Positions 16,380-24,061 of a stretch of DNA of 64,000 bases are shown here, in pieces. The translations under genes were made by a program, and so were the position numbers. Position 1 is the stretch's first letter, and every line of letters begins with the position of its first letter. The notes below the pieces were generated by a model that saw only the letters and a program-made list of their open reading frames with translations, did no database searches and was not told where the DNA came from. This DNA comes from Kineosporiaceae bacterium (GTDB lineage: Bacteria > Actinomycetota > Actinomycetes > Actinomycetales > Kineosporiaceae): positions 124,001 through 188,000 of the forward strand of contig JADJPO010000006.1 in assembly GCA_016713225.1 (NCBI GenBank), given 5' to 3'.

Positions 16380-17874
16380 CGCTCCTGCTCGTCGCGCCGT
16401 CCTGCTCGGCGCCGCGAGCCTGGCTCTGCTGGTGCTGTCGGCCGTCCTGGGTGACTCCGCGGCCGTGCCGGGGCTCGGGCCGGCCACACCGACGCCGCCC
16501 TGGGACGTCGCGGCCCACCCGGACTCGGCGACCGTCACCGTCCTCGGTGTGCTGGCCTACCTGCTCGGGGCCGGGGCCGTCTGGTCGGGGTTGCGGGCGA
16601 TCGGCAGGCCGAGCGGTGAGCGGGTGCTGCCGGGCCGGGTGCTGCCGATCCGCTGGTTGGTGGCGGCGGGAATCGGGGCCGCGCTGCTGCTGACCCTGGT
16701 GCCGCCGGCGGGTTCGGCCGATCACCTGTCCTACCTCGCGTATGGCCGGATCAGCGCCGCCGGGGACGATGCCTACCTGGTGGCGCCGATCGAGTGGCGC
16801 AGCGGTACGGACCCCGTCGCCGGCGCCGTCCAGCCACCGTGGCAGCACACCCCGAGCGTGTACGGGCCGGTGGCCACCGGGCTGTTCGACCTGGTGGCTC
16901 GCCTCGGCGGCGGTTCGCTGCGGCTCAGCGTGTGGTGCTGGTCGCTGGTCTGTGCGCTGGCGTTCGCGGCCGTGGCCCTGCTGCTCGATCGGGTACACCG
17001 CACGGACGACGTCGCCCGGGCCCGGGCCGTGGTGTTGTGGACGCTGAACCCCCTGCTGCTCGGCCAACTGGTGCTGGGCGCCCACGTCGACGTGGTGGCG
17101 ACCGCTCTGGCCGTGACCGGCCTGGTGATCGCCTCGCGCTGGCCCGCTCCGGCCGGGATGCTGTTGGGCGCCGCGGCGGCGATCAAGGCCCCCTACGCCC
17201 TGTTCGGGTTGGCCGTGGTGTGGAGCCTGCGTGGGGTGAGCCCCGATCAACGGCGCCGGCTGCTGGCCAACGGATTGTTCGGTGCGCTGTTGGTGGTGGT
17301 GCCCGCCTACGCGTGGGCCGGCCCCCACGTGGCCGATCAGCTGCGCACCGCCAGCGGGTTCACCTCCATCGCCTCGCCGTGGCGGGCGGTGGTGAACCTG
17401 GTCGAGTTGGTGGCGGGCCGCGGCGCGATGCGCCCGATCGTGGTGCCGTTGGCGTTGCTGACCGCGGCCGGGTTGGTGTGGGCGTTGCGTCCCCGATGGC
17501 GCGATCTCACCTCGAGCCCTCGCGGGTCGCGGCCGACGGCCACGGCGGAGGCCGCCGCTGCCGCCGTGATGCTCTGCGGCGCCTGGGTTCTGTGTGCCCC
17601 CTACGCCCTGCCCTGGTACGACGCGATGCTCTGGGCGCCACTGGCGCTGGTGCCCGCGGTGGGATCCCTGGCCGGCCTGGAATCGATGGTGCTGGTGCGA
17701 CTCACGGTGCTCGCCCTGGCCTATCTGCCGGGCCGTGTGGTGGGGCTGTCCGCGAGCGTCGAGACGCTGACCCTGGGCTTTCGCCGCTACGTGGCGCCGG
17801 TGCTGTTGCTCAGCGCCGTCCTGGGCGTGGTGCGGTGGGGTCGGGCACCTCGTCGCCGCTCGCCCGGGCCGTGA
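16369..17874 (+). CDS. MptB-like polyprenol-phosphomannose-dependent mannosyltransferase
   Basis: 501 residues with about 12 membrane segments. GTG 16369 overlaps the end of the GT2 frame. The GT-C features are SADHLSYLAYGRISAAGDD near residue 115, PWQHTPSVYGPVATGLFDL near 158, and AHVDVVATALAVTGLV near 243, resembling MptA/MptB-type alpha-1,6-mannosyltransferases. It would use a lipid-linked sugar outside the membrane; the interrupted GT2 just before it is the kind of enzyme that makes such a donor. Its last 65 bases overlap the 3' end of the convergent membrane protein gene. Confidence 0.85.
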   Translation: MRADAPARRAVLLGAASLALLVLSAVLGDSAAVPGLGPATPTPPWDVAAHPDSATVTVLGVLAYLLGAGAVWSGLRAIGRPSGERVLPGRVLPIRWLVAAGIGAALLLTLVPPAGSADHLSYLAYGRISAAGDDAYLVAPIEWRSGTDPVAGAVQPPWQHTPSVYGPVATGLFDLVARLGGGSLRLSVWCWSLVCALAFAAVALLLDRVHRTDDVARARAVVLWTLNPLLLGQLVLGAHVDVVATALAVTGLVIASRWPAPAGMLLGAAAAIKAPYALFGLAVVWSLRGVSPDQRRRLLANGLFGALLVVVPAYAWAGPHVADQLRTASGFTSIASPWRAVVNLVELVAGRGAMRPIVVPLALLTAAGLVWALRPRWRDLTSSPRGSRPTATAEAAAAAVMLCGAWVLCAPYALPWYDAMLWAPLALVPAVGSLAGLESMVLVRLTVLALAYLPGRVVGLSASVETLTLGFRRYVAPVLLLSAVLGVVRWGRAPRRRSPGP

Positions 17875-20023
17875 TCGCGATCAACAGCGGCACGGCGAGC
17901 AGCCCCGCCGCGGGGGGGATCGACGTCCCGGAATCGTTGGCGGCGAACGCGATCGCGAGCAGGACGCCCAGAGCCACCAGGCCATGGGTGAGCAACGGCA
18001 CGCGCTGGTAGGCGGTCTGCAGCGCGCCGAACCGGAACCGGGCCGGGTCGATCAGCACCCAGACGAACAGGGCCACGGCCACCGGGATCAGCATGGTCAG
18101 CGGTGAGGAGGTCAGGATCTCGAGGTTCTGCATTCCCTTGCGGCGGATGACGTTCCAGGCGCCACCGTCGATCGCCGTCTGCACGAAGCGCCCCAGGTGG
18201 GTGCGGTCGGCGTCGGGCCGCAGCCAGTCCGCGACGGCCACCGCGGCCACGAGGAGCACGGTGCCCGAGGCGATCAGCAGTGCACGGCGCCAGGTCACCC
18301 GCAACCCGGACAGTCGCAGCGCGAGCACCGCGAAGGCCGGGATCAGCGCGGGTGCGCCGCCGACGTCCGCGCCGAGGCTCGGCAGGACGTCGATCACCGC
18401 CGCCAGCAGACCGACCACGCTCACCCCGATCACGGCCGGCCGGACGCCGCGGGGCAGCAAGACGTCGGCCACGGCCAGCGCGAACAGCAGGACGGCGGCG
18501 CCGAACACGGCGAACAACGGGTTGCCGAACCCGTAGAACCGCCCCGCGATCAAGGGTTGGCCGCCCATGATCGTGGTCAGTGACAGCGGCGAGCCGGCGG
18601 CGACATCTGCGGTGAGCACGAGCGCCGTGAGGGCACCCACGGCCCCGGCCGGGCCGAGCACCCGGCGTCGCCACGGCCCGACCAGGGCGATGGTGGCCAG
18701 CGCCACCACCCAGCTCATGACCACCAACCCGAGGATGGAGCCGGGGGAGTCCGCGCGCCACCAGGGAGCCAGCCCGGCCAGCACCGTTGCCGCGGGCAGG
18801 CAGCCACCGGCGATCCCCACCGCGTGCAACCCGGCCCGCAGCCGGCGGTGCAGCGCGGGGGTCCGCACGATGCGCAGCAGCCAGGCGAGCACGATCGCCA
18901 GGAACGCCTCGATCACGACACTCACCGCCACCACGGGGCCGAACAACGGCTGCAGTTCGACGGCGGCCAGATCGAGGTCCAGTAGGTGCTCGAGCCGATC
19001 CGCCTCGTCGCCCGAGGTGCCGGTCGAGGGGTGCACCGGCGAGCCGTCCATGGTGGCGGGCACGGTCACGCCCAGCAGGTCCAGGATCGTCGGGGCGACG
19101 TCCGTGGTCAGCACCAGGCCGTCCTGGCGGGTGCTGGGGCTGAACAACAGGGCCGGAGGATGCTGTCCGCCACCGGGGCGAGCGCCGACGATGGCGGTGA
19201 ACTGCATCCGAGCGCCACTGGCCCCACCGGCGGAGCCGGCGGGCTCCGAGGGCGTCGATGCCGCCCTGGCCGTGGCCGCGGTGGCGGCGGGGTCGTCGGC
19301 GAGCGAGGTCACGATCACCGTGGCGGCGTCCGGCAGGGCCTCGAGGATCAAGGTGAGTCGGGCGTCCAGGTCCTTCACTGCGGTGGTGCGCTCGATCTCG
19401 GTGGCAGCGGTGAGTGGGCCGAGATCGATCGCCAGGACGTCGGGCCGCGTGGCCAGCGCGGCCTTCAGGGGTTCGTCGGTGTCCAGGATGTCGTCCGCCG
19501 CCCAGGCGGGGGTCGTCGTCCCGTCGGCGCGGGCCAGCCCCAGGACGGCGCCCGGACCGATGGCGGCGCTGCGGCGGCCCGCGCGGGCGAGCGCCTCGCC
19601 GAGAGCGCCCGGCTCGGCGTCGAAGCCCTGGGCCGCCGCGCGATCGCGGTAGTCGGCCCACCGCAGGGCGCGGCCGACACCGCCCGGGGTGGGTAGATCG
19701 AGCGTGGGGACGAGGCAACTGCCGTCGTCGGCGCGGGCCGCATCGGCGCGCCGTCCGGCGGACAGGGCCAGCCAGCCGTCCACCGGGCAGGCGGTGAGCT
19801 CGACGCTGCGCGGCACCAGGGCGGCCAGGGACCCGTTGGCCAAGAGGGCCTGCAGGGCAGGCGTGTCGATGTCGACATCGTCCCAGCGCAACCCGGCCGT
19901 GCCGAGCAGGACGACGGGGCCGGGTACCGGCGCGGTCGCTGCGCCGGCCGGCCCGGCGACCAGGCCCAGGGTGATGAGGAGGGCGCCGAGGGCGGCAACG
20001 GCTCGGCGCAGGTCCCAGGTCAC
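17810..20023 (-). CDS. Large membrane protein with extracytoplasmic phosphatase/sulfatase-like domain
   Basis: 737 residues. A signal peptide (LRRAVAALGALLITLGLVAG) is followed by an exported domain to about residue 360 with VVLLGTAGLRWDDVD, VDGWLALSAG, VIVTSLADD and VLTTDVAPTILDLLG; these resemble the alkaline-phosphatase/sulfatase fold, where the last block normally carries a metal-binding Asp/His. The second half is about ten membrane helices with AGRFYGFGNPLFAVF and ANDSGTSIPPAAGLL. Function unknown; an envelope glycan or teichoic-acid role fits the neighbours but is inference. GTG start 6 bases after a TAGGCT box, so leaderless. Its 3' end overlaps the MptB-like gene. Confidence 0.8.
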   Translation of the reverse strand: MTWDLRRAVAALGALLITLGLVAGPAGAATAPVPGPVVLLGTAGLRWDDVDIDTPALQALLANGSLAALVPRSVELTACPVDGWLALSAGRRADAARADDGSCLVPTLDLPTPGGVGRALRWADYRDRAAAQGFDAEPGALGEALARAGRRSAAIGPGAVLGLARADGTTTPAWAADDILDTDEPLKAALATRPDVLAIDLGPLTAATEIERTTAVKDLDARLTLILEALPDAATVIVTSLADDPAATAATARAASTPSEPAGSAGGASGARMQFTAIVGARPGGGQHPPALLFSPSTRQDGLVLTTDVAPTILDLLGVTVPATMDGSPVHPSTGTSGDEADRLEHLLDLDLAAVELQPLFGPVVAVSVVIEAFLAIVLAWLLRIVRTPALHRRLRAGLHAVGIAGGCLPAATVLAGLAPWWRADSPGSILGLVVMSWVVALATIALVGPWRRRVLGPAGAVGALTALVLTADVAAGSPLSLTTIMGGQPLIAGRFYGFGNPLFAVFGAAVLLFALAVADVLLPRGVRPAVIGVSVVGLLAAVIDVLPSLGADVGGAPALIPAFAVLALRLSGLRVTWRRALLIASGTVLLVAAVAVADWLRPDADRTHLGRFVQTAIDGGAWNVIRRKGMQNLEILTSSPLTMLIPVAVALFVWVLIDPARFRFGALQTAYQRVPLLTHGLVALGVLLAIAFAANDSGTSIPPAAGLLAVPLLIAITARASGDEVPDPTAPRPGRR

Positions 20024-20089
20024 CGGCTCAGCCTAGGCCGGGCGGTCCCCGGGACGGCGGTTGTCGGTGGTGACCGCCAGAATGGCGCG

Positions 20090-21418
20090 GTGACCATCGA
20101 GCGCCCCTCGCGCGTCTCCGTCCCAGCGCTGGCGGCGCCGGCGGCGCTGATGGTGTTCGCGCTCTCGGCCGCGCAGGTGCTGTTCCGCTACCTGCTCACC
20201 TACCCCGGCGAGTTGTGGCAGCTCGATCTCGAGGTCTACCGGGACGGCGCGACGAGCCTGCTCATCGGCCGGCCGGTCTACGACTGGCTCACCGGGGCGC
20301 CGCAGTTCCTGCCGTTCACCTACCCGCCGTTCTCGGCGATCGCCGCGATTCCCCTGGCCCTGGTGCCGTTCGCCGTGGCGGGGTGGGCCTGGTCGGCCTT
20401 TCAGCTGGTGCTGCTCTGGTGGAGCACGGGGATCGCGTTCCGCCCTCTGATCGAGCGTGCCGGGCCGTGGGGCACCACCGTGCAGGCCCTGCTGGCGGCC
20501 GTGCTGGTTCACCTGGCACCGGTGGCCGACGGGTTCCGGTTCGGGCAGGTCAATGCGGTGGTGGTGGCGCTGTGTCTGGCAGACGCCGCGCGCCGCGGGG
20601 TCGAGCGCGACCGGTGGTGGCCGACCGGATCGTTGGTGGGACTGGCGGCGGCGATCAAGCTGACCCCGGCGGCCTTCTGGCTGCACTATGCGGTGGCCCG
20701 GCGGTGGCGTGCCCTGGGCGCCTCCCTGGCAGCTGCCGCGGGCGCGACGCTGGTCACGGCCGCGGTGGCCCCGTCGGCGAGCGTCGCGTTCTGGACCGAT
20801 GCGATGTGGGATCCGGCGCGACTCGGCCCCAACGCGGGCGTGTCGAACCAGTCGGTGCGCGGGGCGCTGCTGCGGATCGGGCCCTCGACACCGGCGGTGC
20901 AGTCGGTGGTCTGGCTGGTGATCGTGGCCGTGATCGGCGTCCTGGGCTATGGCCTGTCGGTGCGGTTGCACCGGATCGGCCAACCGGTGGCCGTGGTGGC
21001 TGCCGTGGGCATGGTCGCGGTGCTGATGTCGCCGGTGTCGTGGATCCACCACTGGCACTGGGGGATCGCGGTGATCGGTGCCCTGATCGGCGACGGGCGG
21101 GTGCGAGCCCGACAGATCGCGGCGGCGGCCGTGACCGTGGTGTTGCTGCTGCCGCTGCCGTGGTGGGGCGGATCCTGGCCGGGGCATGGGCCGTTGGTCA
21201 GCGGCGTGGGCCACGTGGTCGAGCAGTCCTACACGCTGCTCGCCGTGGCGGCGCTGGTGTTGTTGTGGCGCCTGGTCGCGCGCCCTGCCCTGGCGGCTGA
21301 CGCCGGATCACACCGGGGTGGGGACTCCAGCGGCCGACAGGAGCGTGAGCACCGCGAGGACGGCGCACACCGTGGCGCCGATGCGGCGCACGCGGGACAG
21401 GCGGACGAAGCGCAGTAG
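20090..21418 (+). CDS. GT87 family glycosyltransferase (alpha-1,2-mannosyltransferase-like)
   Basis: 442 residues, GTG start. The GT87/DUF2029 pattern is clear: LDLEVYRDGATSLLIGRPVY with the catalytic Asp, FLPFTYPPFSAIAAIPL, GFRFGQVNAVVVALCLAD, AAIKLTPAAFWLHY, GVSNQSVRG, and MSPVSWIHHWHWGI. These enzymes add mannose from polyprenol phosphate outside the membrane. The last 37 residues after the final helix are a charged, low-complexity tail (for example SGRQEREHREDGAH) that is simply the antisense of the neighbouring gdt1-like gene, which suggests loss of the original stop. Confidence 0.88.
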   Translation: MTIERPSRVSVPALAAPAALMVFALSAAQVLFRYLLTYPGELWQLDLEVYRDGATSLLIGRPVYDWLTGAPQFLPFTYPPFSAIAAIPLALVPFAVAGWAWSAFQLVLLWWSTGIAFRPLIERAGPWGTTVQALLAAVLVHLAPVADGFRFGQVNAVVVALCLADAARRGVERDRWWPTGSLVGLAAAIKLTPAAFWLHYAVARRWRALGASLAAAAGATLVTAAVAPSASVAFWTDAMWDPARLGPNAGVSNQSVRGALLRIGPSTPAVQSVVWLVIVAVIGVLGYGLSVRLHRIGQPVAVVAAVGMVAVLMSPVSWIHHWHWGIAVIGALIGDGRVRARQIAAAAVTVVLLLPLPWWGGSWPGHGPLVSGVGHVVEQSYTLLAVAALVLLWRLVARPALAADAGSHRGGDSSGRQEREHREDGAHRGADAAHAGQADEAQ

Positions 21419-21925
21419 CGTCCGCCCGGCGATGGCACCGATGCCCGAGACCAGCAGCAGCGCGAGCCAGGCTCCGGCGAACACCGAGACCGGGTCCTGA
21501 TAGCGCACCACCAGGCCGGCGGTGAGCAACTGGGACAGGTCGCCCCACTCGGCGAGGAAGAGGACGAGGAAGCTGGCCCCGACGGCCCGCAGACCGGAGA
21601 CTCCCTGGCGCAGCTTGCCCTCGAACTCCTGCTCGGTCTCCGCCTCCTCGGTGTCGGCCTGCGCGGCGCCGCGCCAGAGCACCAGGGCTCCCACCAGGAA
21701 CAGGACGCCGGCCGCCGCGGTCACCGGGCGGTGTGGCAGTCGCGTGAGCAGCCCGCCGAGGGTGACCGCGATCAGACACTGGACGGCGAACGCCAGGCCC
21801 ACACCGATCCACGTCGGCAGCGGGCGATAGCGCGTGGCCAGCACGAGGGTGGCCACGAACGTCTTGTCCGGCAGCTCGACGGGGACGATGAGCAGAAATG
21901 TGGTGAGTGCGACCGCGATATCCAT
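21308..21925 (-). CDS. TMEM165/GDT1 family cation transporter (UPF0016)
   Basis: 205 residues with six membrane helices in two repeats. The family's ion-binding motifs are present in both halves: PVELPDKTFV near residue 15 (E-x-P-D-K-T, usually E-x-G-D-K-T) and LAEWGDLSQL near residue 120. The family exports manganese or calcium. The first motif has Pro in place of the usual Gly. A charged loop (EEAETEQEFEGK) separates the halves. Its last 111 bases are also read as the tail of the convergent GT87 gene. Confidence 0.92.
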   Translation of the reverse strand: MDIAVALTTFLLIVPVELPDKTFVATLVLATRYRPLPTWIGVGLAFAVQCLIAVTLGGLLTRLPHRPVTAAAGVLFLVGALVLWRGAAQADTEEAETEQEFEGKLRQGVSGLRAVGASFLVLFLAEWGDLSQLLTAGLVVRYQDPVSVFAGAWLALLLVSGIGAIAGRTLLRFVRLSRVRRIGATVCAVLAVLTLLSAAGVPTPV

Positions 21926-21997
21926 CGGGGCGCAGGGTATCGGTCCCGTTTCCTCACGACGACGGCGCCGACGTTCCCGTTCGCCGAAGGGTCAGTG

Positions 21998-23389
21998 TCA
22001 GCGGGGCCGAGGGGGCGCCACGGTGTCGTGCCGGGACAGCGTCGAGGTACCCCGGAGAGCGGCGGTCCGGTCGTGGACCCCGACGATCCTCAGGGCGCGG
22101 TCGAAGCAGTCGGCCGCCTGGTCAGCCAGGCCGAGAGCCACGAAGCGATCGCCCAGGTCGCGCCAGGCTCGTGCCGTGGCTCGGGTCTCGATGGCGCCGC
22201 TCAGCGCCGCGACGCCGGCTCGATACTGCCGCAGCGCGCGCTCTCGGTCGCCTCGAGCAGCCTCGACGTCCCCGAAGATCGTCAGCGTCGAAGCAGTCTC
22301 CTCCTGCTCCTCGGCGGGGGCACGGTCCGCCGCGAGGCGAATGAGTGCCAGGGATTCCTCCTGGTGGCCGAGCAGCAGTTGTGCCATGGCGGCCGTGCGC
22401 TCCCAGCGCATCCGGTCCACCGCGCTGCCGAGGTCCTCGAGGTGGTCCTTGGCTGCCCTCAGGGTCTGCCACGACTCCTCCGCTCGGGGTGGGTCGGCAC
22501 CCAGCAGGAGTTGACCGGTGGAGATGCGCAGCCGGACCAGGTCACGGCTGTTGGAGGACTCCGAGAGCTGGACCAAGGCCTTCTGCGAGAGATAGATCGC
22601 TTCGTCCACCTCGCCGAGATCATCCGCGACGATGGCGGCGTTCCAGTAGATCGACGCCTGTCCTCGGGTGTGCCCACTGGCCTCGGCCTCTTGGATCAAC
22701 GACCGCGCCCAGGCCATGGCATGGGTCAGATCACCGACCTCGGCGTAGGCCCAGAGGAGGCTGGCGGCCAGGCGGTAGTACTCCTCGGTGCCGTGCAGCC
22801 CCTGCCTCGTGATGGCGCCGAGTGCTGCCTCACCCACCATGAGTGCCCGATGGAAGTCGCCGCTGTCCGCGTGACACCTGAACAGCGGTGAGGCCACGGT
22901 GCTCACCGGAAGATGAGTTGTCCGAGAACAGGTGCGTTCGAAGAGGGGGGTCAGCAGCGTGATGGCCGTGGTTCGCTCGCCCGTCTTCTCATGGGCGTGG
23001 GCCAGCAGTAACTGAACCTCGTCCTCGTTCCGCACGCCGAGGAGCCCCTCGCCGAGCAACTGAGTGAGCCGGTCGCGCGCGTCGTTCTCTTCCCCGTGTG
23101 CCATGGCCAAGCGGGCGTAGGCGATCTCTAGTTCGATGCGACGCTCGCGCTCCGAGACGCGGCCCTCCCAGAGCCGAGTGGCTGAGCACCCGAGACGTTT
23201 GGCCAAGAGTTCGACAACATCGCGGCTCGGCAAACGCTTACCGGATTCCAGCAGCGACACATAGCTGGGTGAGAGCTCGTCGCCGGCCAACTGGGTTTGG
23301 GTCAGCCCTGCCTCTCGACGGAGGCGTTGGAGACGGCTGGCGAACTCCCGTTGATCATTTGTGACTGGAACGTCGGCACTGGTTGCCAT
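21998..23389 (-). CDS. XRE-family regulator with TPR domain (RRNPP-like architecture)
   Basis: 463 residues; ATG with GGAGAG 9 bases upstream. An N-terminal XRE helix-turn-helix (residues 15-70, with GLTQTQLAGDELSPSYVSLL) is followed by about 370 residues of helical TPR-like repeats, for example YARLAMAHGEENDARDRLTQL, DFHRALMVGEAALGAI, and ERALRQYRAGVAALSG. This is the architecture of cytoplasmic peptide-binding regulators such as PlcR/Rgg/NprR. It is divergent from a 40-residue exported peptide gene, which makes a regulator/pheromone pair likely. The Leu/Ala-rich repeats resemble the large regulator group of actinomycetes, so peptide binding must be treated as inference. Confidence 0.88.
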   Translation of the reverse strand: MATSADVPVTNDQREFASRLQRLRREAGLTQTQLAGDELSPSYVSLLESGKRLPSRDVVELLAKRLGCSATRLWEGRVSERERRIELEIAYARLAMAHGEENDARDRLTQLLGEGLLGVRNEDEVQLLLAHAHEKTGERTTAITLLTPLFERTCSRTTHLPVSTVASPLFRCHADSGDFHRALMVGEAALGAITRQGLHGTEEYYRLAASLLWAYAEVGDLTHAMAWARSLIQEAEASGHTRGQASIYWNAAIVADDLGEVDEAIYLSQKALVQLSESSNSRDLVRLRISTGQLLLGADPPRAEESWQTLRAAKDHLEDLGSAVDRMRWERTAAMAQLLLGHQEESLALIRLAADRAPAEEQEETASTLTIFGDVEAARGDRERALRQYRAGVAALSGAIETRATARAWRDLGDRFVALGLADQAADCFDRALRIVGVHDRTAALRGTSTLSRHDTVAPPRPR

Positions 23390-23454
23390 GCGCAATCACT
23401 CTCCGTCCGTGAGCATGCACGCAAAGAAGTGACTAGTGCGCAAAACGGATGACT

Positions 23455-23515
23455 CTGTCACGATGCACCTTGACACCAAGTCAAAAGAGCCTGTGACAGC
23501 AGACTCGCATCGTGA
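23455..23515. promoter_or_regulatory. Divergent control region with inverted repeats between regulator and peptide gene
   Basis: TCACGATGC (23458-23466) and its exact complement GCATCGTGA (23507-23515) flank TTGAC-ACCAA-GTCAA (23470-23484) and CTGTGACAG (23491-23499). The TTGACA at 23470-23475 could be a -35 box. The clustered inverted repeats in a 139-base divergent spacer look like an operator for the XRE protein. Confidence 0.5.
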
Positions 23516-23528
23516 AACGGAGACACTC

Positions 23529-23651
23529 ATGTCGCGCACTCGTCGTTCCCTCGTCGCCCTCCTCGCCGCTCTTGCACTTGCCCTGACGGGCGGTGTTCTC
23601 ACCAGCACCGGTAGCGCCGCCGTGACGGCTGGTCACAGTGGTTGCTGCTGA
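23529..23651 (+). CDS. 40-residue exported peptide ending GHSGCC (candidate signal peptide/pheromone)
   Basis: ATG with ACGGAGAC upstream. Residues 2-6 are SRTRR, then a hydrophobic stretch LVALLAALALALTGGVL, then a small-residue site (TGSAA, residues 27-31) after which signal peptidase would leave VTAGHSGCC or a few residues more. Too short for a structural or enzymatic protein. The pair of terminal cysteines and the length fit a secreted signal or lanthipeptide-like/pheromone precursor; no modification enzyme is adjacent. It is divergent from the XRE-TPR regulator and ends at one of the strongest terminators in the window, so it forms its own small transcript. Confidence 0.75.
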   Translation: MSRTRRSLVALLAALALALTGGVLTSTGSAAVTAGHSGCC

Positions 23652-23677
23652 ATGTAAATCCCTGACGAATCCTCAAG

Positions 23678-23695
23678 GAGCCTGACCAGAGGCTC
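23678..23695 (+). repeat. Small hairpin in the 3' untranslated region of the peptide gene
   Basis: GAGCCT (23678-23683), loop GACCAG, AGGCTC (23690-23695), between the stop codon and the main terminator. Confidence 0.4.
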
Positions 23696-23705
23696 GAGTG
23701 AGGAC

Positions 23706-23761
23706 GCGGCAGGGGGTCCGGAGTCGATGGCCCGAACGACTCCGGACCCCCTGCCGCTTTT
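23706..23761 (+). terminator. Strong intrinsic terminator of the exported-peptide transcript
   Basis: A 21-base arm (23706-23726) pairs perfectly with 23737-23757 around a 10-base loop, followed by TTTT (23758-23761). This is the textbook Rho-independent form and is rare in this GC-rich window. Confidence 0.92.
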
Positions 23762-24061
23762 GTGTGCCCTGGGAGAGTTCACCGCGGCCAGGGCGGCGCC
23801 TCTCTCAGGGCGCTACGCCAGACTAGTCATAATTCGCGTGACTCGCCAGTCATTCGCTGGATGACAATTCTGGACCCCTACGGTCATACGGCGCCGCGTC
23901 AACTCAGTGTGCGATGGGGCACCCGTGTGCGCACGATGGGTCGGTAGTGAACGAGCCGCCGACGAGTCGGCGACGTCAGTCCCGACCCAGCCGGTGGTCC
24001 AAGGGTCCGGAAACGACCCGGAAACGATCCGGAGACGATCCGGACGGGCCGCGGACAGTCC
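23762..24061. other. 300-base gap without a supported gene; relatively AT-rich
   Basis: After the terminator there is no convincing reading frame; a 61-codon frame from 23762 starts inside the terminator region and has poor codon bias. The stretch contains TAGTCATAATTC (about 23823-23834), low GC for this genome, and ends with the 11-base tandem repeats that abut the DAG kinase stop codon. It may be the remains of an insertion around the peptide locus. Confidence 0.6.
24007..24044. repeat. 11-bp tandem repeat, about 3.4 copies
   Basis: CCGGAAACGAC, CCGGAAACGAT, CCGGAGACGAT, then CCGGA. The period of 11 places each copy on the same DNA face. It lies 18 bases downstream of the DAG kinase stop codon. 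Confidence 0.8.

Noticed and set aside
21936..21941. GGGTAT box on the plus strand
   Set aside because: No GNNT box at 14-17 bases upstream and no plus-strand gene follows.
23762..23947. 61-codon frame after the peptide terminator
   Set aside because: Begins inside the terminator tail, lacks a ribosome site and has poor codon bias.
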